Shown: positions 53,879 to 59,623 of the stretch, in pieces
How the letters are laid out: each line of letters starts with the position of its first letter
Numbering within the stretch: the first letter of the stretch is position 1
Assembly: GCA_003427395.1 (NCBI GenBank)
Contig: BFEA01000124.1
Location: 4,014-63,636 of the forward strand
Direction of reading: 5' to 3'
DNA from: Chara braunii
Taxonomy: Eukaryota > Streptophyta > Charophyceae > Charales > Characeae
Length of the DNA: 59,623 nucleotides
Notes under the pieces: generated by a model
Database searches by the model: none
Told to the model about the DNA's origin: nothing
Seen by the model: the letters and a program-made list of their open reading frames with translations, nothing else
Program-made: the position numbers and the translations under genes

Positions 53879-56434
53879 ATGGGTTCCGAGCCTGTGGACG
53901 TGGGCAGGATGGCAACGGACTCTGAGGGTCGGGAACTGAAGCCGAGGCCGGAGAAGATGCCGGAGCTTTCTCGCATTGCGAGCATGACTGTGCGAGTCAA
54001 GGACTCGATCCGAGAACACCGTAATCAAATCATATTTATGCTCTCTCGACTGGTAGAGAAAGGCAAGCATACTCTGCAGCCGCATGACCTGCAGCAGCAG
54101 CTGGAGCGCGTCGGCGCTATCGAGTGTTTTTCAGGAACTCCGATCGACGACAGCGCGTTCGGAACGCTTCTGCAATCGGCTCAAGAAGCGGTCGTCATCC
54201 CGCCATGGATCGCGATGGCGGCCCGACCACGTGTGGCTGAATGGCTCTATGTACGAATCAACGTGTTTGAGCTGACGGTAGAAGAGCTGAGTGTGTCGGA
54301 GTACCTGAGCTTCAAAGAGCAGTTAAAACTTGCCAATCCTGTGGACGAATTTTCGCTCTTGGAGTTCGATATGTCGCCGTTCAACGCGCACTTCCCGCGC
54401 ATGACTCGTCCGACTTCCGTCGGCAACGGCGTCGAGTTCCTAAACAAGCACCTTTCGACGAAGCTGTTCAAGAATGCGAAAGCTTTGCAGCCACTCGTAG
54501 ACTTCCTGCGCAATCACAAGTACCACGGCGAAACCTTGATGCTGAACGACAAACTGGAAGACTTGCCTGCCCTTCGCGACGGACTGAAGAAGGCAACAGA
54601 GTACTTGTCTGCTGTCGGAGCGGCAGATGCCCCAGTCTCTGCCGAGGTCCAGCAACAGCTTCGCGCTTTAGGATTCGAGAACGGATGGGGAAACTGCGCC
54701 GGCGCTATCAAGGACATGATGGAACTGCTGGAGGACCTGATGCAAGCGCCATCGCCAGTTCTGCTCGAGAGGTTCCTCGCTCGCGTGCCCACCATCTTCA
54801 ACATCGCCATCATTTCTCCGCACGGGTACTTCGGCCAGTCCAACGTCCTCGGGCTTCCGGACACAGGCGGGCAGGTGGTCTACATCTTGGACCAGGTCCG
54901 AGCGCTGGAACGGGAGATGCTGAATCACGTTCAGAACCAGGGGTTGCGGTTCAAACCGCAGGTCGTGGTTCTGACCCGCCTGGTCCCAGACGCCCACGGA
55001 ACCAGCTGTGATCAGAGGTTGGAGAGGATTGAAGGCACGCAGTACGCGAAGATCCTCCGTGTGCCCTTCAGAGACCTGACGAAGGGTGGCGACGCAGTCT
55101 TGAGGACATGGGTGTCGCGCTTCGATATCTGGCCCTACTTGGAACAGTTTGCCGACGATGCTGCCAAGGAACTCGTCCGGGAGATGGGCGGAAACCCAGA
55201 CCTTATCATCGGCAATTACAGTGACGGCAATCTTGTGGCCACGCTGTTGTCCCACAGAATGCGAGTCACGCAGTGCACGATCGCGCACGCGCTGGAGAAG
55301 ACCAAGTACCCGGCCTCCGATGTCAACTGGAAGGAGCAGGAGGACAAGTATCACTTCTCTTGCCAATTCACTGCCGATTTGATCGCCATGAACCACTCGG
55401 ATTTCATCGTAACTAGCACCTATCAAGAGATTGCCGGCGGAAGAGACACCGTTGGACAGTACGAATCTCATCAGGCCTTCACGATGCCGGGGCTCTACAG
55501 AGTCGTGAATGGGATCAACGTCTTCGATCCCAAGTTCAATATCGTAGCGCCTGGAGCGGATGCCGAGGTGTACTTCCCGTACACTGCCAAGGAGAGGCGT
55601 CGTACGGAGTTCCATTCGGCCATCGAAGATCTGTTGTTCGGTAGCATGGAGGAGCCTGCGCTGTGCAAATGCGTGATTAAAAATAGACACAAGCCTATCT
55701 TGTTCTCGATGGCGCGGTTGGATCGTGTCAAGAATCTCACGGGCCTCGTCGAGATGTTTGGAAAGAACAAGAAACTCCGTCGCCTTGTTAATCTCGTGGT
55801 AATTGGCGGGTACATCGATCCGACGCTGTCGAAGGATCGCGAGGAGATGGAGCAGATCAATCTGATGCAAGAACTCATCGACAAGTACCAATTGAACGGC
55901 GATATGCGGTGGATTGTCGCGCAGAAGAACAGGGTGAGGAATGGGGAGCTGTATAGATATGTGGCTGATCAACGCGGAGCGTTTGTGCAGCCGGCTTTCT
56001 ACGAAGCCTTCGGATTGACGGTCGTCGAGGCCATGACGTGTGGGCTTCCAACGTTTGCCACGTGTCATGGTGGACCGGCGGAGATCATCGAGGACGGGAA
56101 GTCTGGCTTCCATATCGATCCGTACAATCCCGATGAGACGGCGATCGCCATAGCCGAGTTCTTTGAGAGAGCGGCCGCCGAACCTGCCACGTGGGATGCC
56201 GTATCCAATGGTGGCCTGGAGCGGATAAGAAGCAAGTACACGTGGGAAATCTACGCGCACAGATTGATGACCTTGTCCAGAGTGTACGGTTTCTGGAAGT
56301 TTGTCAGCAATCTCGACCGCAGAGAGGCCAGACGGTATCTAGAGATGTTCTATATTCTCAAGTACCGACCCCTCGTGAAGAATGTGCCGTTGACTGTTGA
56401 CGGGCCCGATCGGCCCATGGCGGGAAGAAGGTGA
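53879..56434 (+). CDS. SUS: Sucrose synthase, single uninterrupted ORF (851 aa)
   Basis: Reversibly converts sucrose plus UDP to UDP-glucose plus fructose, supplying UDP-glucose for cell wall and starch; cytosolic or membrane-associated. Full-length plant architecture: N-terminal regulatory region (about 31-300), then the GT-B fold (about 305-800). Landmarks: SRIAS at 31-35, a CDPK-type target with Ser35 in place of the classical N-terminal phosphoserine; [11 protein letters not shown] 329-339; His470 in [18 protein letters not shown] 612-620 (Arg613 and Lys618, the UDP/glucose-binding pair); [11 protein letters not shown] 709-719. No frameshift or stop. Plant enzymes are about 805-815 aa; here roughly 25 extra N-terminal residues precede the conserved part, so Met27 (MPELSRIAS) is an alternative start, though the first ATG follows the CT leader. 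Land-plant genes have many introns; none is present. Confidence 0.97.
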   Translation: MGSEPVDVGRMATDSEGRELKPRPEKMPELSRIASMTVRVKDSIREHRNQIIFMLSRLVEKGKHTLQPHDLQQQLERVGAIECFSGTPIDDSAFGTLLQSAQEAVVIPPWIAMAARPRVAEWLYVRINVFELTVEELSVSEYLSFKEQLKLANPVDEFSLLEFDMSPFNAHFPRMTRPTSVGNGVEFLNKHLSTKLFKNAKALQPLVDFLRNHKYHGETLMLNDKLEDLPALRDGLKKATEYLSAVGAADAPVSAEVQQQLRALGFENGWGNCAGAIKDMMELLEDLMQAPSPVLLERFLARVPTIFNIAIISPHGYFGQSNVLGLPDTGGQVVYILDQVRALEREMLNHVQNQGLRFKPQVVVLTRLVPDAHGTSCDQRLERIEGTQYAKILRVPFRDLTKGGDAVLRTWVSRFDIWPYLEQFADDAAKELVREMGGNPDLIIGNYSDGNLVATLLSHRMRVTQCTIAHALEKTKYPASDVNWKEQEDKYHFSCQFTADLIAMNHSDFIVTSTYQEIAGGRDTVGQYESHQAFTMPGLYRVVNGINVFDPKFNIVAPGADAEVYFPYTAKERRRTEFHSAIEDLLFGSMEEPALCKCVIKNRHKPILFSMARLDRVKNLTGLVEMFGKNKKLRRLVNLVVIGGYIDPTLSKDREEMEQINLMQELIDKYQLNGDMRWIVAQKNRVRNGELYRYVADQRGAFVQPAFYEAFGLTVVEAMTCGLPTFATCHGGPAEIIEDGKSGFHIDPYNPDETAIAIAEFFERAAAEPATWDAVSNGGLERIRSKYTWEIYAHRLMTLSRVYGFWKFVSNLDRREARRYLEMFYILKYRPLVKNVPLTVDGPDRPMAGRR

Positions 56435-56793
56435 AAAGGCGCGGGAAAGAGAAGGTGAAAATGCGGGAAACCTGCGGAAAAGAAGTGTGAGGAGCAGAGA
56501 AAGGTGGCCTGGAGGACGAGGCTCGTCGGGGAAAAGGCGCAACCCGCGCGGGAATGGGACTTGCTGGAAGAAGACGAGAAGGATGGTATGGAGAAGGAGA
56601 CTGGAGTGAGCACCATGTGCACGACATGCGGCGATGGCGATCGGGAACGAGACGGTGAGGAGCGAGAGAGGAGCATTGCGCTAGACTTCGAGGCTGACCA
56701 AGTGACTTTTGAAAATAAGACAAGAAGAATGGTCGTGAATGAGTGATCGATTCTTCGGCGTAGAAGCCTCTACGCTTGCTTGAGACACCTAGC

Positions 56794-56848
<55 letters not shown>

Positions 56849-57137
56849 GATTTACTAGTTTTGTTGGTTGTGCGGTTCGTCCTGCTCTGGCGTCGGGCAC
56901 CTTACCGTCGAGAGGTAGAGCGGCCTTGTTAACTGGATCATTTATTTCGGTTTTCCATTCATTTTCTTATTACTTTCATTTCATAATGTTGCCATTTGAA
57001 GACATCAATCTGATACTGCATTTTATGGACAGCTCTTGGGTGTTCTGACCCCACACAGCTTTTGCTGGTCCATTTGCCACAGAGGCAGTGATGTCCAGGT
57101 TGTAAAAGCCACACTTTCGGGTATGGTTTATGGAGTG

Positions 57138-57139
<2 letters not shown>
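56435..57139. other. Sucrose synthase 3' flank; no further gene
   Basis: Purine-rich for the first 300 bp, then a GA microsatellite (56796-56844). No clear AATAAA poly-A signal was found in the first 300 bp; AAAATAAGAC at 56709 is a weak candidate. Frames reading Arg/Glu-rich are due to composition. Confidence 0.5.
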
Positions 57140-57168
<29 letters not shown>

Positions 57169-57430
57169 GTGGCCCGATGGACCACGGATTAGATATTAAG
57201 CTGATCAGGGGCGCGGTCCCACTAGCAAAGAGGATTGGATTGAACGCCTGAATCTGGACGGGTTTGTGCAAAGGTGCAGAAATTTGAGATTGAACTGCTT
57301 TTCTGCATCTCTGCTGAAAACAAGCCCAGATTCAGGAGCTTTATCCGATCCTCTCCGCTAGTGGGACCTCGGCCCAGAAGATTCAGAAAAGATACTACAC
57401 TTGATCGTAGCCAAAAGGTCGAGAAAGGTT
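57140..57430 (-). pseudogene. U2 snRNA-derived polyadenylated retroposon, copy 2, interrupted
   Basis: Minus strand: ACCTTTCTCGACCTTTTGGC (57429 downwards), GATCAAGTGTAGTATC, then, after an insertion, CTGATCAGCTTAATATCTAA and a stem-loop IIb GTGGTCC-ATC-GGGCCAC, then directly a 29-base poly-A (57168-57140). It lacks the Sm site and 3' half, exactly as copy 1, and shares TCTTTTCTGA where U2 has TCTGTTCTTA. The U2 body totals about 85 nt once the inserted 57209-57386 segment is discounted. Target duplication not clear. Confidence 0.85.
57209..57375. mobile_element. Foldback/MITE insertion (167 bp) inside the U2 retroposon
   Basis: Inverted arms of about 50 bp: GGGCGCGGTCCCACTAGC... on the left and the complement of GGGCCGAGGTCCCACTAGC on the right, followed inwards by AGAGGATTGGAT / AGAGGATCGGAT and CCTGAATCTGG on both. 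AGCTGATCAG (57199-57208) and AGAAGATTCAG (57376-57386) flank it as a degenerate ~10-bp duplication, suggesting a Mutator-type MITE. The target is known because copy 1 of the U2 element is uninterrupted at this point. Confidence 0.75.
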
Positions 57431-58104
57431 TTTCTTTTTTTTTCCGTTTTTCTATGTGGAGTCTTACCTTTTGGGTCATGCAGTTTGGTTTCTCTCAGAG
57501 AAAAAGAGGGCATCCCTAATGCACTTGTAGGCTGTGAAAAAGATGATCATCAGTGGGCAGGCCTTAAGGCTGAAGAGGCGAGATCTGCATGCAATCATGG
57601 GGCTTAATGGGGATGGGCACGATGGGGGTTAATACTCTGTTCCATGTGAAATTTCATTCCGATGGGACCCTGCGTGCTGTTCTCCAGCAGTGGTGATCCT
57701 TACCAATGGATTGGACCCTCTTTTTCATTATTATTTTTTTTTAACATAAGCGAAAGGCAGTTGCATTACCATGGGGTTACCGTCTGCGCAATTACCACGG
57801 CGGGCCCTGCAGGTTTTAACATAAGCGAAAGGCAGTTGCATTACCACGGCGGGCCCTGTTCTCCAGCAGTGGTGGTCCCCACTAATAGATTGCACACTGT
57901 ATAAATAAGCAAAACGCAGCTGCATTACCATGGGGTTACCGTACGTGCAACAGCCCGTTGGAACAACGAGCGTTGTTTCTGAGAGAAACCATATACGAAA
58001 GGAGACGTTTTCTTTATTTTTATTGAGACTTGAACGAACCCCTTTTCTTTATTTTTATTGAGACTTAAACGAACGCCTTCTCGTGCACAGTCCGATTACG
58101 AAAA
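57431..58104. repeat. Short local duplications; no gene
   Basis: AACATAAGCGAAAGGCAGTT with TGCATTACCA occurs at 57742 and 57815, and a relative (AATAAGCAAAACGCAGCTGC) at 57903; GTTCTCCAGCAGTGGTG at 57678 and 57859. GTTTTCTTTATTTTTATTGA / CTTTTCTTTATTTTTATTGA is a 35-bp tandem pair at about 58006-58076. No coding frame is supported. Confidence 0.65.
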
Positions 58105-58178
58105 TGGCCCCTGCAGGTTTCGAACCTGCGACCTTCGCGTTATTAGCACGACGCTCTAACCAACTGAGCTAAGAGGCC
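58105..58178 (-). tRNA. tRNA-Ile (anticodon AAU)
   Basis: 74-nt cloverleaf on the minus strand: acceptor GGCCTCT/AGGGGCC (7 pairs, one G-U), D arm with AGCTCAGTTGGTTAGAGC, anticodon loop CTAATAA (anticodon AAT), T arm CAGG-TTCGAA-CCTG, discriminator A. A TTTT Pol III terminator follows immediately (58101-58104). No intron. It has no CCA encoded, as usual for eukaryotes. All stems pair well, so it looks functional. Confidence 0.95.
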
Positions 58179-58587
58179 CGTTCATGGATGTGATTTTCAT
58201 GGGCTTCATCTATGCGTTGCATTCTTGGATGTCAACGACAGAGATAGCCTCAGATAGGAAGGGCTATTTCCGCAATTGGGCTGACGGGGTGATTTTTCAA
58301 GAATGCTAGTACGTTGAAGTGTAGTTTACTACCATAGTTTCCATAATTATGCTTAACAAGAAGGAAAAGAGTTTGGGCAAACCAATAGCGTACTTGGGTT
58401 TCAAGAACTCTCATGGTCTGTCGAACGAGATCCTAGGGGCATACTCACACTCCTTAGCACGCATCTGGGCTCATTTACGGCAAGATTCAGACCAGAAAGT
58501 CCTAGAGTTAGGAAGGTCTTAAGTGAACATTTTCCCACACGAAACTTCTCAGCATGCATGTCACATATTTAGGGTCAGATCCAGCCC
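58179..58587. other. No supported gene; unpaired MITE end
   Basis: GGGGCATACTCACACTCC at 58436-58453 is a left end of the GGGCATACTCACAC family preceded by CTA; its right end was not found. Confidence 0.45.
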
Positions 58588-58709
58588 AGGAAGTCCTACC
58601 GTCTTTACCGATTAGAACGCCCGGTAATTATAGCTGCATCTGGACTGAAAGTTGCCCCAAATACAGCTTTAATGACCGGGCGTTCTATTCGGGTGTGCAC
58701 GGTAGTGCG
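58588..58709. repeat. Foldback repeat, arms about 41 bp
   Basis: CTACCGT...TAGAACGCCCGGTAATTATAGCTG on the left pairs with CAGCTTTAATGACCGGGCGTTCTA...ACGGTAG on the right around a ~28-base loop. Probably a small foldback element; no target duplication recognised. Confidence 0.7.
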
Positions 58710-58809
58710 TGAGGACCCAGAAAGCCACTTTGTGGAAATGGACGAAGTAAACATGTCCCCACCAGCCCCTTGATGCTGGCCGTACCTAATTCATCCCGGG
58801 TCCGATTGA

Positions 58810-58943
58810 GGGCGTACTCACACTAGCTCTGTCTTAATTTTAAATGTATCTGACCCCATTTACGGCCGGACCTGTATACATTTGGCTGCAATTTCATCCA
58901 GAAACAAGTATAAAAAGGTCAGTAGGCTAAGTGTGAGTATGCC
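58810..58943. mobile_element. GGGCATACTCACAC-type MITE (134 bp)
   Basis: Ends GGGCGTACTCACACTAGC and AAGTGTGAGTATGCC. TTGA flanks both sides (58806-58809 and 58944-58947), so the target duplication is 3-4 bp. Non-coding. Confidence 0.7.
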
Positions 58944-59086
58944 TTGAGTCCTGTTTTCTCCCTTTTTTTCCTGCATCCATTTTGACAAGGTATGATGAGA
59001 TAGTAGCTATGCCTGCTAGAGGGCATAGCGACACCAGGGTCGATGTCCCCTGTAGTACCCTGATTGGTGCCCAGGGCACCAACAGA

Positions 59087-59210
59087 GGGCATACTCACAT
59101 GAGCACATTCCCGGATGTATATGGTCGCTTTTCCAACCAAGATGCACATAACCGTTAATGCGTCCACAGAGAAGGGAAAGATGTGACCGTCCTAGTGTGA
59201 GTATATGCCC
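59087..59210. mobile_element. GGGCATACTCACAC-type MITE (124 bp)
   Basis: Ends GGGCATACTCACATGAG and CTAGTGTGAGTATATGCCC; AGA flanks both sides (59084-59086, 59211-59213). Same family as 58810-58943 and 52318-52411. Confidence 0.7.
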
Positions 59211-59319
59211 AGAGGAGAGGCAGGCACGTCAGTTTTCGGCAAAAAGCAAAAGAAATAAAAGAGGAAAACAAAACAGTTCGCAGGCAGCGACCACTAAAGC
59301 AGCAATATTTGTTTTTCTT

Positions 59320-59360
59320 TTTCTTCTTCCTTTCTTTTCTTTCTTTCTTTCTTTCTCCTT
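59320..59360. repeat. (TTTC)n-type pyrimidine repeat
   Basis: TTC and TTTC units in a row; frames across it are artefacts. Confidence 0.85.
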
Positions 59361-59384
59361 TCACCCCTGGAAAGCAGGAAAGTT

Positions 59385-59623
59385 TCTACAGCAACTTGCT
59401 TCCAGCTTCCATCACTTCATTCAGCAGGAATCGTCGGACAGATTAGAAAACGGAAGCTTTACGGCGACTGAAGGCATCATCGTCTGATAAAAAGAAAAAC
59501 CCTTGCTTCCATCACTTCATTGAGCAGGAACCCGTGGATGCGACTGAAGGCATCATCGTCTGATACAGAACAGAACTTGCTTTCATCACTTGAGAACTAA
59601 GTCTTGCTTCCATCACTTCATTG
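59385..59623. repeat. Tandem repeat running off the window end
   Basis: CTTGCTTCCATCACTTCATT with GAGCAGGAA occurs near 59396, 59502, 59576 (CTTGCTTTCATCACTTGA) and 59602; GCGACTGAAGGCATCATCGTCTGATA occurs near 59464 and 59538. The unit is about 75-105 bp and variable. Confidence 0.85.

Noticed and set aside
54668-56260. 530-codon open frame on the minus strand
   Set aside because: It lies wholly antisense to the conserved sucrose synthase ORF. The open frame is explained by codon bias on the coding strand; its peptide shows no domain.

Overview
The window looks like intergenic, transposon-dense nuclear DNA from a streptophyte green plant. Support: an 851-codon plant-type sucrose synthase, a plant-style U2 snRNA core, a Ty3/gypsy-like element primed by tRNA-Asp, and a Penelope-like element with the permuted domain order described from the green lineage. 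The long GA/CT and GT microsatellites, a 502-base gap and two Nextera mate-pair junction adapters left in the sequence point to a short-read draft assembly. My guess is a charophyte such as Chara, but that is inference.

Layout. 1-1480: microsatellite-rich tandem repeats, then a polyadenylated U2 snRNA-derived retroposon. 1480-8250: a nest of small GGGCCTCGC-ended inverted-repeat elements with 3-bp target duplications, split by a 3.67-kb Mutator-like element (2468-6133) with a perfect 9-bp target duplication. An adapter artefact at 8060-8097 duplicates 152 bp. 8250-14310: a decayed Penelope-like retroelement on the minus strand, with zinc-knuckle ORF, GIY-YIG nuclease and reverse transcriptase in that order, flanked by direct repeats that carry hammerhead-ribozyme motifs. 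14650-15176: a foldback element with a second copy at 42978-43497. 15541-34700: a very large LTR element on the minus strand with LTRs of at least 5.4 kb, a decayed tRNA-Asp primer site and gag remnants, but no polymerase that I can see. A second adapter sits inside one LTR. 34900-36790: a tandem-repeat array around the gap. 36877-38009: a Ulp1-type cysteine protease gene. 38025-40855: a TTG-rich direct duplication. 41900-48040: decayed ORFs, an organelle DNA insertion and tandem repeats. 49061-49370: a hAT-like MITE. 48900-51080: repeats rich in a TTATAGGACTATAA quasi-palindrome. 51530-53300: an LTR fragment, another small inverted-repeat element and low-complexity DNA. 53600-56434: the one clearly intact host protein gene, an intronless sucrose synthase with TATA box and CT-rich leader. 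57140-57430: a second U2-derived retroposon, itself interrupted by a foldback element. 58105-58178: an intact tRNA-Ile(AAU) gene. 58588-59623: MITEs and terminal tandem repeats.

How the parts relate: apart from sucrose synthase, the tRNA and perhaps the Ulp1-like protease, nearly everything readable is mobile or decayed DNA. Several insertions are nested, which gives relative ages: the MULE lies inside the MITE cluster, a MITE lies inside a U2 retroposon, and an LTR-like block lies inside the giant LTR. The most unusual items are the U2-derived retroposon family, the permuted Penelope element with paired hammerhead motifs, and the giant polymerase-less LTR element. No sequence searches were run; family calls rest on motifs read by eye.
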